Source: Gemmatimonas sp. (GTDB lineage: Bacteria; Gemmatimonadota; Gemmatimonadetes; Gemmatimonadales; Gemmatimonadaceae). From it: a stretch of DNA of 64,000 bases. This document shows positions 27,579 to 36,569 of the stretch, piece by piece. The stretch covers positions 1 through 64,000 of the forward strand of contig JAABRT010000013.1 in NCBI GenBank assembly GCA_011390805.1, written 5' to 3'. Within the stretch, counting starts at the first letter, position 1, and each line of letters opens with the position of its first letter. Made by a program: the position numbers and the translations under genes. The notes under the pieces were generated by a model. The model worked only from the letters and a program-made list of their open reading frames with translations, was not told where the DNA came from and did not search any database.

Positions 27579-28328
27579 CTACGCATTGGTCGCCGCGCCG
27601 ATCGCCAATCCTTCGCCGACTTCTTCATGTGTCCTTCCATCGCGGATGTGATACATGCGCTTGAATGTAGGAATGATCTTTTCGTCGTGTGTCACAACAA
27701 TCACGGCTGTCTGAAAGCGATGGGCCATCTCATGCAGAATGCGGATAACCGAAAGCGCGCGTTCACTGTCGAGCGGCGCCGTGGGTTCGTCGGCAAGAAT
27801 GACGGGTGGCCTGCTCACCAACGCGCGCGCAATCGAGACACGTTGTTGCTCACCGCCGGAAAGTTGCGACGGCATCGCCGCTGCACGGTGCGCCACGTCG
27901 AGCGCCTCGAGCAGTTCCAGCGCGCGCTCGCGTGACTCGCGATTGGACACACCGGCAAGCATGGGCAGCAACGCGACATTGTCGGTGACATCCAGAAACG
28001 GAATCAGATACGGCGCCTGGAACACAAAACCAATGCGGTCGCGGCGCAGCGCGCGCAGATCACTGATCTTCCACGCATTGTCGTAGATCACATCGTGTCC
28101 TAGGGTCATCCGACCCGACGTCGGTTCGATAACCGCGCCCAGGCATTTGAGCAGTGTTGACTTCCCACTCCCGGAGGGGCCGATGAGACCGACCACTTCT
28201 CCGGGCGCTACATACATGTCAACGCCTTTCAGCGCATCAACTGCGGTGTCGCCTTTCCCGTATCGCTTGGTCAATCCCTCAATCAGAATCCCTTCGGTTG
28301 GCATCTGTGCGTTCGTGCTGGAGCTCAT
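27579..28328 (-). CDS. ABC transporter ATP-binding protein (MacB/LolD-like)
   Basis: Drives the adjacent FtsX-like permease. The 249-residue protein has Walker A GPSGSGKS, Q loop FQAPYLIPFL, signature LSGGEQQR, Walker B VILADEPTAPLDSE and the H loop VTHDEK. GGAGG 7 nt upstream makes the ATG at 28328 the clear start, 1 nt beyond the permease stop. Confidence 0.93.
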   Translation of the reverse strand: MSSSTNAQMPTEGILIEGLTKRYGKGDTAVDALKGVDMYVAPGEVVGLIGPSGSGKSTLLKCLGAVIEPTSGRMTLGHDVIYDNAWKISDLRALRRDRIGFVFQAPYLIPFLDVTDNVALLPMLAGVSNRESRERALELLEALDVAHRAAAMPSQLSGGEQQRVSIARALVSRPPVILADEPTAPLDSERALSVIRILHEMAHRFQTAVIVVTHDEKIIPTFKRMYHIRDGRTHEEVGEGLAIGAATNA

Positions 28329-28329
28329 C

Positions 28330-29532
28330 TCATCCTCCAATCGCTTCGGCGGGATCAACGCGCAGCGCAGCGCGAATCGCGATGAGGCTTGCGAGCACAC
28401 AAATCACCATCACCACAAAAAACCCGATCAAGGAGTCGCGCGGCATCAGCAACACGTACTTGGGAAAGAACGGTGCCCAGAAGGTGGCTGCGATTTTGCC
28501 AACAACAAAGCCGATCACACCCAGCGCGAGCGCTTGCTGCATGATCATGCCGGCAATGGTGCGGTTTTTCGTGCCAATCAACTTGAGTACGGCGATCTCG
28601 CGAATCTTGCCGAGCGTCATTGTGTAAATGATGAAGGCAACGATTGCCGCGCTCACAATGGCGAGGATGACCAGGAACATGCCGATTTGTTTGGCTGCGG
28701 TTGCAATGAGCTTGCCCACCAGAATCGCTTCCATTTGCGCACGCGTGTACACCGTAAATCGTTTCCAGCGTTCAATCGTGCTGGCAACGTTGTCGGGACT
28801 ATGACCTGGTTCCAGCGTCACAAGCACCGCGTTTACCGAGCGGCTGACACTTTGCGACGCGATCACGGCGTCGAGTACAGCGGGTGACCCGGCGCGGTTG
28901 AACGCCGGATTTTCTGCGGTGCGTCTGCGGCCCTGCAGAATCGCATCGTTGTCTTTCAGGAACTGCGCATCCTGCGCATCCTTGAGTGGAATAAACACCA
29001 TGGGATCGCCGCCGGATGACACCATGCGTCGTGTCAGTCCAACCACGGTGTACTCGTGTCGTCGGATGCCAATGCGATCGCCAATGCGAAAGCCGGTGGC
29101 GATGTCGGCGACTGCCTCGTAATGGCTGCGCGTGACCTGTCGTCCGGCCACAAGATACGGCGGCCAGCCGGGGGTTCCTGCCGGTCCGGGCGCCACGCCT
29201 ACCACCATTGCCCGCACATCGTTGCCGTTGCTGCGCACTTGCATGGTGAGGTACGTGACATTGGCAGCCTGTGCAACGCCGGGCACCGTGAGCACGCTTC
29301 TGTACGCGTCATCGTACAGACTTGACGGTTCCGCATAGGGTCCCAGAGTCTCCTGCTGTACCACCCACAGTTCGGCGCCGCTGTTGTCCAACAGCGCACG
29401 CCCATCGGCAATCATGCCCCGGTACACACCAGCCATGCTCAGCGTGACGCCAATGAGCAATCCCAGACCGAGACCGGTCAGGGCAAACTTGGGGCCGTCG
29501 TGCAGAATATCGCGACCCGCGAGATTGATCAC
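28330..29532 (-). CDS. FtsX-like ABC transporter permease (DevC/MacB type)
   Basis: Inner-membrane component of 400 residues. One N-terminal TM helix (about 15-37), a large MacB-like periplasmic domain (about 45-270), and three C-terminal TM helices (about 283-306, 330-350, 366-388) ending in RVDPAEAIGG, the usual FtsX ending. It overlaps the adaptor gene by 4 nt. With the ATPase, adaptor and outer-membrane factor it forms a MacAB-TolC or DevBCA-like exporter. Confidence 0.9.
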   Translation of the reverse strand: MINLAGRDILHDGPKFALTGLGLGLLIGVTLSMAGVYRGMIADGRALLDNSGAELWVVQQETLGPYAEPSSLYDDAYRSVLTVPGVAQAANVTYLTMQVRSNGNDVRAMVVGVAPGPAGTPGWPPYLVAGRQVTRSHYEAVADIATGFRIGDRIGIRRHEYTVVGLTRRMVSSGGDPMVFIPLKDAQDAQFLKDNDAILQGRRRTAENPAFNRAGSPAVLDAVIASQSVSRSVNAVLVTLEPGHSPDNVASTIERWKRFTVYTRAQMEAILVGKLIATAAKQIGMFLVILAIVSAAIVAFIIYTMTLGKIREIAVLKLIGTKNRTIAGMIMQQALALGVIGFVVGKIAATFWAPFFPKYVLLMPRDSLIGFFVVMVICVLASLIAIRAALRVDPAEAIGG

Positions 29533-30680
29533 GGCGTACTACCGGGTATCCGGTCAACCACCGTGATGCGGCTGCGCGCGCTCAGCAAGCCGGCGCTGTA
29601 CACAACAATACGGTCTCCGGTGCTCAGCCCCGACGTGACTTGCACGAATCCCTCAGTGTCGCTGGCCCCGAGCGTGACGGCGGTGAAGCGCAGATCGCCA
29701 TTGACGACTTGCCAGACGCCAAGCCCTTCGGCCGTGCGATGAATGGCGGCGTTCGGCACCACAGGCCCCGGACGTTGGGCGGAGAGCATGACATTCACCT
29801 CGCCGAGCTCACCGATTGGCGGTAGTGGATCGGGCGCTGCGGTGAATGAAATTTTGGCGAGAATCTCTTCGGTGATGGGATCGGCGCGTGGCTCAACGCG
29901 CTCCACCCGCGCGGCCATGCCTGCGCCCTGGTGCGATCGCAACACCACGGTGGCCGGAAGTCCAGACTTCAGTCCAGCCGCTGTCCCTTGATCGAAGCGG
30001 GCGTTCAACCACAGGCTCTTGGGATCTACAATCTCAAGCACCATCTGGCCGGCCACCACGGTGGTGCCAGGTTCAGCATCGCGCGAAGAGATCATACCAT
30101 CCACTGGCGCGATCAACCGCAGGTTCTTTCGCTGCGTGGCAATTGCGTTTCTGTCGGCTCGAGTGCGTTCCACCTCGGCCTCCGCGCCAGCCAACGTGGC
30201 GGCCGCGCGCTGGGCTGCCTCCTTTCTGACAGCGACTGCTTCCTCGCTCGTCGAACGCGCCGCCAGCAGCTGTACGTACCGCTGTGCCTCGGCGTCGGCG
30301 AAGCGTTCGCGGGTGCGCGCTTCATCCAGCGCGGCGCGACTACGGTTCAGAATCGCCTCTTGAGAGCGGACCCGTTCATCGAGATCCACCGGGTCCATCT
30401 CGCCCAACAGCTGTCCGGCAGTGATACGATCGCCCACATCCACGAGGAGGCGATTCACTCGTCCCGCCGTCGTCGGACCGATGCGATAGGTGAAGCGTGG
30501 TTCCACGGTGCCAAGCCCGAAGAGACCGGGGGATATTGCGCGCTCCTCTACCGTGCCCAACGTCACGGCAACCGGCGCGAGCGGTCCGGAGCGCACTGCC
30601 ACGAACACGAAGACCGCCAGCAGTGCGACAACCATGCCTACGAGCACCAACGCACGTCCCTTCAGACCAAATATTTTCAC
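29529..30680 (-). CDS. HlyD/MacA-family periplasmic adaptor
   Basis: Membrane-fusion protein of 383 residues: an N-terminal anchor (about 9-30), a barrel-sandwich (lipoyl) domain with flanking halves (GRVNRLLVDVGDRITAGQ; RLIAPVDGMISSRDAEPG), an alpha-hairpin (about 95-170), a beta-barrel and a membrane-proximal domain. The GTG at 30680 overlaps the tetR stop as GTGA and gives MKIFGLKG; another GTG three codons upstream is possible. Confidence 0.9.
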   Translation of the reverse strand: MKIFGLKGRALVLVGMVVALLAVFVFVAVRSGPLAPVAVTLGTVEERAISPGLFGLGTVEPRFTYRIGPTTAGRVNRLLVDVGDRITAGQLLGEMDPVDLDERVRSQEAILNRSRAALDEARTRERFADAEAQRYVQLLAARSTSEEAVAVRKEAAQRAAATLAGAEAEVERTRADRNAIATQRKNLRLIAPVDGMISSRDAEPGTTVVAGQMVLEIVDPKSLWLNARFDQGTAAGLKSGLPATVVLRSHQGAGMAARVERVEPRADPITEEILAKISFTAAPDPLPPIGELGEVNVMLSAQRPGPVVPNAAIHRTAEGLGVWQVVNGDLRFTAVTLGASDTEGFVQVTSGLSTGDRIVVYSAGLLSARSRITVVDRIPGSTP

Positions 30681-31285
30681 TGGGCACACTCGATGCCGCG
30701 ACTGTAAATGCGGAATACGCGTGGGGCGTCAGCGCGGATCCTCTGCACATCGCCGTGAATAAGGGACTGCATGACGAGTCCCTGAATCGTGCCGATGAAC
30801 AGCGTGGCGGCCGCGTCGACCTCAAGCTGCTTGTCCACTTCGCCTGACTGCTGACCCTGAGCCAGCAACTCGGCAATGCGCTGTCCGTATCGGCGCAGCA
30901 TGGCTTGCACCGCACGCTTGGCCGCGGTCTGCTCTGCGTGTTGCAGCTGACCGAAAATGATGCGCGGCACGCCAGGGTGTGCGACCACAAAGTCGATGTG
31001 AGCCAAAAACACCAGCTCAAGTGCCGCCATCGGGGAAGACGCTGCGACGGCTGCCTCCTGCACCCTCGACATGAGCCGCTCAACGACCCAATCCACCACT
31101 GCTTCGAGGATTGAGTCTTTGGTGGGGAAATGGCGGAAGAGGGCACCCTGTGTAAGGCCCATCTTCACCGCGATCGCCGTGGTGGTGATGTCGCCAGGAT
31201 TGGCGTGAGCGGCGAGTTCGATCACGGCTTCGACCGTGGCCTCTCGGCGTTCTTCCGCGGGCAGGTAGTTGGCGGTGCTGCGCAA
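30677..31285 (-). CDS. TetR-family repressor of the efflux operon
   Basis: Transcription factor of about 202 residues with an N-terminal helix-turn-helix (TTTAIAVKMGLTQGALFRHF) and a helical ligand-binding domain. First gene of the pump operon, so it probably represses its own promoter until an effector binds. I choose a TTG start at 31285: GGAG lies 6 nt upstream, and the longer frame to 31339 would put a clear promoter and operator inside the coding region. Confidence 0.88.
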   Translation of the reverse strand: MRSTANYLPAEERREATVEAVIELAAHANPGDITTTAIAVKMGLTQGALFRHFPTKDSILEAVVDWVVERLMSRVQEAAVAASSPMAALELVFLAHIDFVVAHPGVPRIIFGQLQHAEQTAAKRAVQAMLRRYGQRIAELLAQGQQSGEVDKQLEVDAAATLFIGTIQGLVMQSLIHGDVQRIRADAPRVFRIYSRGIECAQ

Positions 31286-31296
31286 ATGGTCTCCAG

Positions 31297-31320
31297 AAGT
31301 AAGTGAGTGATTACTAACTT
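31297..31320. promoter_or_regulatory. TetR operator-like palindrome
   Basis: A 24-bp imperfect palindrome, AAGTAAGTGAGT followed by GATTACTAACTT; 8 of 12 half-site positions are symmetric. It resembles AcrR/TetR operators with TTAGT and ACTNA halves. It covers the -10 region of the tetR promoter, which fits autorepression, and could also affect the divergent S9 peptidase gene. Confidence 0.6.
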
Positions 31321-31339
31321 TTATTGATTGCGATGTCAA
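31311..31339 (-). promoter_or_regulatory. Sigma-70-type promoter of the tetR-efflux operon
   Basis: Minus strand: TTGACA at 31339-31334, spacer of exactly 17 nt, TAGTAA at 31316-31311. The -35 box matches the consensus fully. Transcription would start near 31304, giving a leader of about 19 nt that contains the GGAG before the TTG start. Confidence 0.65.
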
Positions 31340-31456
31340 GCCAACTGTTTACTGTTGGGCGCGTGGTGCGCAGCGGATCAAACGGTCGCATACTACAAAA
31401 TCCAGCCAACCTTGGCGCCCGCTCCCGCAAGCAACCGTCCCGCTACCTTGCTGCCC

Positions 31457-33580
31457 ATGTGCTCAGCCTCTCGCGTCGCCACGCCATTCGTTGCGTTGTT
31501 TGTGATCAGCATCACCGCTGGCACCCCCACGTACGCGCAACAAGCAGCCCCGCCCTCCATTCGCGAGCTTACATCGGCGCCGTTTCCCACTGCGATGGTG
31601 AGTTCACCCAACGGCACGTCGGTGGCCTGGGTGCAGAACGCCGAAGGTGCGCGCAGTATCTGGACGGCCCAGGCACCGCAGTACACGCCACGCCGGGTCG
31701 CACACTTCGCCACCGACGATGGTCAGGAGCTCTCGGAGCTCGCGTTTACTGCTGATGCACGTACGCTTTGGTTTACGCGTGGCAGCGGTACCAATCGCGC
31801 CGGGGAGCATCCCAATCCGACCAGCAATCCGCAGGGAGCGGAGCAGGCTTTGTGGCGGATTGATCTCACATCAGGAGCGGAAGCAACACGGGTAACCGAC
31901 GGCAGCCGTGCGACTCCGGCACCGGTTGGCGACGCGATGATCTTTATTCGGCGCGGACAGGTGATGCGGGTTGTCACCACCAACAACGGCGCGCCGCACG
32001 CTGACACGCCGTTGTTCAAGATGCGTGGTTCAGCGTCGGATGTGATCTGGTCGCCGGATGGATCAAAGCTGGCCTTTGTATCAGGGCGCGGTACGCACGC
32101 GTTTGTTGGCGTCTATGACATTGATGCCGGTTCGCTGCGCTGGATGGGCCCCAGCACCGACAGCGATGCGTCGCCTGTCTGGTCACCCGACGGTACGAAA
32201 GTGGCGTTCCTGCGTCGGCCGTATCAAACGCGTCGGATGATTTTTCTGCCCATCCGCGAGGCGCAACCATGGTCGATTCAGGTAGCCGATGTCTCCACGG
32301 GCATGGTGCAGGAGCTGTTTCGCGCCAGCGAAGGATCGGGTTCGGCGTATTGGCCCGTTGTCTCGGAAACACAACTGTTGTGGACCGTCGATAACCGCAT
32401 TGTGTTTCCGTGGGAGCGCGATGGGTTTGTGCATCTGTACAGCATGCCCGCAGCGGGCGGTACATGGACACAACTGGATGTTGGCCCGCATGAGGTGGAG
32501 TACGTGCGTCTCGCACCAGACCGTCGCACGGTTGTATACAACTCCAACGCCGGTGATCGTGATCGCCGGCATTTGTGGCGTGTTGCCGCGAACGGTGCGG
32601 GCACTCCTGTTGCGTTAACCACGGGAGACGGCATTGAGTGGTTGCCAACGCCACTGGCCGACGGTGCAGTTGCACATTTGCGAAGCGATGCACGTATTCC
32701 GGCGCACGCAGCAATCCTGTTGAATGGCCAGAGCCGGCCACTGACGCCGGAAACAATGCCCGACAACTATCCGAGCGGAAAACTTGTCGTGCCAACCGCG
32801 GTGAGCATTACCGCAACAGACGGTGTGGAGTCGTACGCCCAGCTGTTCACGCCGCCCGCGACGTTCACGGGCAAACGTCCGGCGATCATTTTTCTGCACG
32901 GTGGCTCGCGTCGGCAGATGCTGCTCGGGTGGAACTACGGTTCGTACTACCATTACGCGTACGCGCTCAATCAGGCGCTGGCGCTTCGCGGGTGGGTGGT
33001 GCTGCAGCTCAACTATCGCAGCGGTATCGGATACGGACGCGATTTCCGCGAGGCGCTCAACTATGGTGCCTCGGGGGCCAGCGAGTATCGCGATCTTGAG
33101 GCAGCGGCGCGATGGCTGCACGCGCGCGCTGACGTAGACAGTTCGCGTGTTGCGCTGTGGGGTGGTTCGTACGGCGGCTATCTCACCGCGCACGGACTCA
33201 CGCGCAATCCCGAGCTCTTTGCCGCCGGCGTTGATATTCATGGCGTGCACGACTGGAACGTTGGCATCAAGACGTTCCTCACCGACTACAACAGTCTTGA
33301 AGATGAGTTTGCTGCTCAGCTCGCGTTCATGTCGTCACCAATGTCCAGCGTTGAGCGGTGGGAAGACCCGGTGTTGCTCATTCACGGCGACGACGACCGC
33401 AATGTGCGGTTTATTGAGACACTGACACTGATTGAGCGTTTGCGCGCTCAGCGGGTACCAGTTGAACAGCTCGTGCTGCCCGACGAAGTGCACGGCTTTC
33501 TGCGTCACGCAAGCTGGATGGCCGCGTATGAGCGGTCGTTGGATTTTCTCGAGCGACGGGTAGTGCAGCGCGCGCGGTAA
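31457..33580 (+). CDS. Prolyl-oligopeptidase family (S9) secreted peptidase
   Basis: Serine peptidase of 707 residues, exported by an N-terminal signal (ending TPTYAQ). A seven-bladed beta-propeller with PD40-type blades (WSPDGSKLAFVSG; WSPDGTKVAFLRR) occupies about 40-450. The alpha/beta-hydrolase domain carries the catalytic serine in WGGSYGGY, aspartate in HGDDDRNV and histidine in DEVHGF. It probably degrades short peptides in the periplasm, like dipeptidyl aminopeptidases. ATG at 31457 starts the signal peptide; no Shine-Dalgarno sequence, but TACCTT lies 7 nt upstream. Confidence 0.92.
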   Translation: MCSASRVATPFVALFVISITAGTPTYAQQAAPPSIRELTSAPFPTAMVSSPNGTSVAWVQNAEGARSIWTAQAPQYTPRRVAHFATDDGQELSELAFTADARTLWFTRGSGTNRAGEHPNPTSNPQGAEQALWRIDLTSGAEATRVTDGSRATPAPVGDAMIFIRRGQVMRVVTTNNGAPHADTPLFKMRGSASDVIWSPDGSKLAFVSGRGTHAFVGVYDIDAGSLRWMGPSTDSDASPVWSPDGTKVAFLRRPYQTRRMIFLPIREAQPWSIQVADVSTGMVQELFRASEGSGSAYWPVVSETQLLWTVDNRIVFPWERDGFVHLYSMPAAGGTWTQLDVGPHEVEYVRLAPDRRTVVYNSNAGDRDRRHLWRVAANGAGTPVALTTGDGIEWLPTPLADGAVAHLRSDARIPAHAAILLNGQSRPLTPETMPDNYPSGKLVVPTAVSITATDGVESYAQLFTPPATFTGKRPAIIFLHGGSRRQMLLGWNYGSYYHYAYALNQALALRGWVVLQLNYRSGIGYGRDFREALNYGASGASEYRDLEAAARWLHARADVDSSRVALWGGSYGGYLTAHGLTRNPELFAAGVDIHGVHDWNVGIKTFLTDYNSLEDEFAAQLAFMSSPMSSVERWEDPVLLIHGDDDRNVRFIETLTLIERLRAQRVPVEQLVLPDEVHGFLRHASWMAAYERSLDFLERRVVQRAR

Positions 33581-33600
33581 CCATCAACGAGGGAACGACC

Positions 33601-34029
33601 ATGCAACAGGCATTGGGATTTGAAGTGGAGTTACCGCTGGCATTCGATGACGCGATGAGCGCAACCCGCGATGCCCTCAAGGCGGCCGGATTCGGCGTGC
33701 TTACGGAAATCGATATGCAGGCGGCCTTCAAGGAAAAGCTGGGTGAAGAGTTCAGGCGATACACCATTCTTGGCGCCTGTAACCCGACGCTTGCCTTTGC
33801 CGCCATTCAGGATGATCCGGCGATCGGCCTGCTGCTGCCGTGCAATGTCACGGTCGAAGCCACAGGCAATGATTCATCGAGGGTGCGTATTGCCGATCCG
33901 CAAATGATGCTTTCCGCCGCGCCGCAGATGTCTGCTGCACTCAAACAGGTTGCCGACGACGCGCGCACGCGCATGCAGCGCGTTGTTGCCGGCTTGTCCC
34001 AGCTGCCGCCCAACACCGCTGCGAAGTAG
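33601..34029 (+). CDS. DUF302 domain protein
   Basis: A 142-residue cytosolic protein with the DUF302 fold (about 5-125): an amphipathic first strand, the AGFGVLTEIDMQAAFKEKLG segment and GACNPTLAFAAIQDDPAIGLLLPCNV. Function unknown; the family is often next to redox or metal genes. GAGGGAACG upstream serves as ribosome-binding site. Twenty nt after the S9 peptidase and 43 nt before a small membrane protein, so probably one transcription unit. Confidence 0.85.
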   Translation: MQQALGFEVELPLAFDDAMSATRDALKAAGFGVLTEIDMQAAFKEKLGEEFRRYTILGACNPTLAFAAIQDDPAIGLLLPCNVTVEATGNDSSRVRIADPQMMLSAAPQMSAALKQVADDARTRMQRVVAGLSQLPPNTAAK

Positions 34030-34072
34030 CGGCGCAGTAGCGGCGCGCCAGCCCACCCGATACGCATTCACC

Positions 34073-34303
34073 ATGCGTCGAATCCCCTACCTGTTTCTTG
34101 TCCCTGCGGCCCTGCTCATGGCGCTGCAGCCGCTTGGTCAGCAGCCGCACCTCATTGAAAAGCTGCAGATGCTGACCGCCGGAACACTACGGCGTCCGAT
34201 CGATATTTTCGATCTCGCGCTGCATGGTACGCTGCTGGTGCTGCTGCTCTGGAAAGTGGTTGCCGATCTTTCGGCAAAAGGAAAAAACCGTGAGCCGGGT
34301 TAA
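34073..34303 (+). CDS. Small two-helix membrane protein
   Basis: A 76-residue protein with two hydrophobic segments (about 6-20 and 50-63) separated by a conserved-looking PHLIEKLQMLTAG and RPIDIFDLALHG. Similar short proteins are often labelled RND-transporter related without evidence. The family is recognised from memory only. The stop lies inside the loop of the following terminator. Confidence 0.65.
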   Translation: MRRIPYLFLVPAALLMALQPLGQQPHLIEKLQMLTAGTLRRPIDIFDLALHGTLLVLLLWKVVADLSAKGKNREPG

Positions 34304-34318
34304 CGGCCCACGGTTTTT
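34283..34318. terminator. Bidirectional intrinsic terminator
   Basis: AAAAACCGTG (34283-34292) pairs with CACGGTTTTT (34309-34318); after one mismatch GCC pairs with GGC around an 8-nt loop. The A run and T run give a U tract in both directions, which fits the convergent small membrane-protein and acidic lipoprotein genes. Confidence 0.88.
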
Positions 34319-34351
34319 CGTGTTTGACATCGGTATCAAACCCCGTACCGA

Positions 34352-35161
34352 TCAGTCGTCAAACTCAACCTTGATGCCCCGGTCAAGCTCAACTTCAAAC
34401 TCAATGAGCGTCTGCGTGGACGCGTAGTCCGACAGGGCGAGATTGCGCACGGTGCCATTGGCGTTGCGGAACCAGAGGTCGGGACGCAACTCGAGTGTGA
34501 TGCCGGCTGAGTTGTCGTCAATTACAAGCGGTGTGGCGAACTTCTTTTCAATCTCTACCTCCGCATCAAAGTACGCCCGGAACGGCTGCGCTTCTCCATC
34601 TGTCGGCGTGAAGGTGCCTTCAATCATCATGGAAGCTTCCGAAGGCCAGTCGGCGTAGGTAGACCGCAGCTCGGCCAGCAACTCTGCAATGCGTCGGCCA
34701 TCTTCGCCGCCTTCGTCGTCGTCGAGATTCTCGACTTCGAAATCCAGCGTGGTGTAGGTGCCCGCGGGAATGCGGTCGTTGGCAATCATTGCCGCACCAC
34801 TGCCAAGCGGTACGTTGGCGAGGAAGAGTTCAAGCTCAAACTCGGCGCAGTCTCTGTTGTTCCGGTCATCATCGCGATCATCATCGTCATCGCAGTCATC
34901 ATCATCATTTTCGAGTTCGAACTCGTCTACGATGAGTTGAATGTTTGTCAGCACCAAGGTGCCGTTGCTGCCGGCAATGGAGAGACCTTCAGCAGTCTCC
35001 GTACTCAACCCTGGTTGCGCAGGGCTGGCGATCCGAAGTGACGTATTGCTGTCGGGTGCCACTGAACTGTTGCTCTCACATCCGGCCAGGGCGAATGCGC
35101 CGGCCAGCAGGGCGACTGTTTTCAAGCGATGGGCGACAGTGTGTGTTGTGAGCTGTGTCAT
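34352..35161 (-). CDS. DUF4382-like lipoprotein with a poly-aspartate insertion
   Basis: Exported lipoprotein of 269 residues: lipobox FALAGC (C28), a Ser/Thr-rich linker, and a beta-rich domain (LVLTNIQLIVDEFEL to the end) resembling DUF4382. Residues 86-104 are almost entirely Asp with two Cys (a run of four D, C, five D, R, three D, then a closing C), encoded by CAT-type trinucleotide repeats. This suggests calcium binding or a variable loop. GGAG about 12 nt before the ATG. Confidence 0.7.
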   Translation of the reverse strand: MTQLTTHTVAHRLKTVALLAGAFALAGCESNSSVAPDSNTSLRIASPAQPGLSTETAEGLSIAGSNGTLVLTNIQLIVDEFELENDDDDCDDDDDRDDDRNNRDCAEFELELFLANVPLGSGAAMIANDRIPAGTYTTLDFEVENLDDDEGGEDGRRIAELLAELRSTYADWPSEASMMIEGTFTPTDGEAQPFRAYFDAEVEIEKKFATPLVIDDNSAGITLELRPDLWFRNANGTVRNLALSDYASTQTLIEFEVELDRGIKVEFDD

Positions 35162-35364
35162 ATTTGACGTTGCTCCTTCAAAAGAGTGTGATGTTCATGC
35201 AGCGGACTGGCTGCCCCTTTTAGATGATGGATTGTCGCGCCGCGCGGAGTGTCGGCCGTCACGATTACGCTCAAAAAAGTGACCGTTTGAGCCGACATGC
35301 AGGGTCGGGGGTTAGCTTTCGCCAGCTACATTCCCCTTATCACTCACCGTTCGGAGACCACTCC

Positions 35365-36525
35365 ATGCGGATGCTTGTTCTTGGTGCCGGCCTGCAAGGT
35401 TCGGCGTGTGCGTTTGATCTGCTGCGTAATCCCGAAGTCGAGCACGTTGTGTTGGCCGATGTCCGCATCGGCACGCTGCCCGCCTTCCTGCAACCGCACA
35501 TCGGCGGCCGGTTGTCTACCGCCGAGCTGGATGTGCGCAATCATGACGCCGTGCGGGAGGTCATGCGTGAATGCACCGCGGTGTGCAGCGCCATTCCTTA
35601 CTACTTCAACTATCCGCTGGCCCAGCTGGCAGTCGAGTGCGGTGTGCATTTCACCGACCTTGGCGGCAATACGGAAATCGTGCTGCAGCAGAAAGGACTC
35701 GAGGCCGATGCCGAAGCCAAAGGCGTCAGTATCGTACCCGACACCGGGCTCGCGCCGGGCATGGTGAACGTGATTGCCCAACTGGGCATTTCGCAGCTCG
35801 ATGAAACGGAGAGCGTGAAACTGTATGTGGGCGGCTTGCCGCAGGATCCCCTGCCGCCGCTCAACTATCAGATCGTGTACTCGCTTGAGGGCGTGGTGGA
35901 CTACTACACCACCGAATCACTGGTTGTGCGCAACGGACGTCGCACCACGGTTACCGCACTTTCCGAGTTGGAGTCGGTGCGTTTTCCCGAGCCGGTGGGT
36001 GAACTCGAGGCGTTCCATACGGCTGGCGGTTTGTCCACGATGGTGTTCCGCTACGAAGGAAAAATCCGGAACATGGAGTACAAGACGCTGCGCTATCCGG
36101 GGCACGCCAAAATCATGGAAGCCATCCGTGATCTCGGGCTGTTGTCGCTTGACCCGGTGGATGTAAAAGGGCAGCAGGTCGTGCCGCGCGACGTGTTTGT
36201 GAAGGTGGCCGGAGAGAAGCTGCGCAAGCGCGGTGGGAAAGATCTGGTGGCGCTGCGCGTGGTAGTATCGGGTAAGAAAGATGGGCAGGACGCCCAACGT
36301 GCCTGGCAGTTGATTGCCCGCTACGACGACGCCAATGGCCTCACGGCCATGATGCAGACCACCGGCTTCACGCTGTCGATTACCTCCCAGCTGCAGGCCA
36401 TGGGCGTGATTCGCCCAGGGGTGCACACGCCCGATGAGTGCATGCCCGCTGAACGCTATTTGCAGATGCTGGCGGAACGGGGCGTGGTGGTGGAGCCGCT
36501 GTCGGTGGAGCCGCTGTCGGTGTGA
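35365..36525 (+). CDS. Saccharopine dehydrogenase-like oxidoreductase
   Basis: NAD(P)-dependent enzyme of 386 residues. Rossmann motif GAGLQGSACAFDL at the start, AIPYYFNYPLAQLA and TDLGGNTEIV as in saccharopine/carboxynorspermidine-type enzymes, and the GLAPGMVNV substrate-loop motif. Saccharopine reductase, lysine-6-dehydrogenase or a carboxynorspermidine-like role are all possible; the L-lysine 6-dehydrogenase subgroup looks closest. CGGAG lies 8 nt upstream of the ATG at 35365. The last residues are a duplicated VEPLS made by a 15-nt tandem repeat. Confidence 0.82.
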   Translation: MRMLVLGAGLQGSACAFDLLRNPEVEHVVLADVRIGTLPAFLQPHIGGRLSTAELDVRNHDAVREVMRECTAVCSAIPYYFNYPLAQLAVECGVHFTDLGGNTEIVLQQKGLEADAEAKGVSIVPDTGLAPGMVNVIAQLGISQLDETESVKLYVGGLPQDPLPPLNYQIVYSLEGVVDYYTTESLVVRNGRRTTVTALSELESVRFPEPVGELEAFHTAGGLSTMVFRYEGKIRNMEYKTLRYPGHAKIMEAIRDLGLLSLDPVDVKGQQVVPRDVFVKVAGEKLRKRGGKDLVALRVVVSGKKDGQDAQRAWQLIARYDDANGLTAMMQTTGFTLSITSQLQAMGVIRPGVHTPDECMPAERYLQMLAERGVVVEPLSVEPLSV

Positions 36526-36569
36526 AATAACAAACGGGTTGCAACCACCGCCACCGGCGAGTACGCTTA

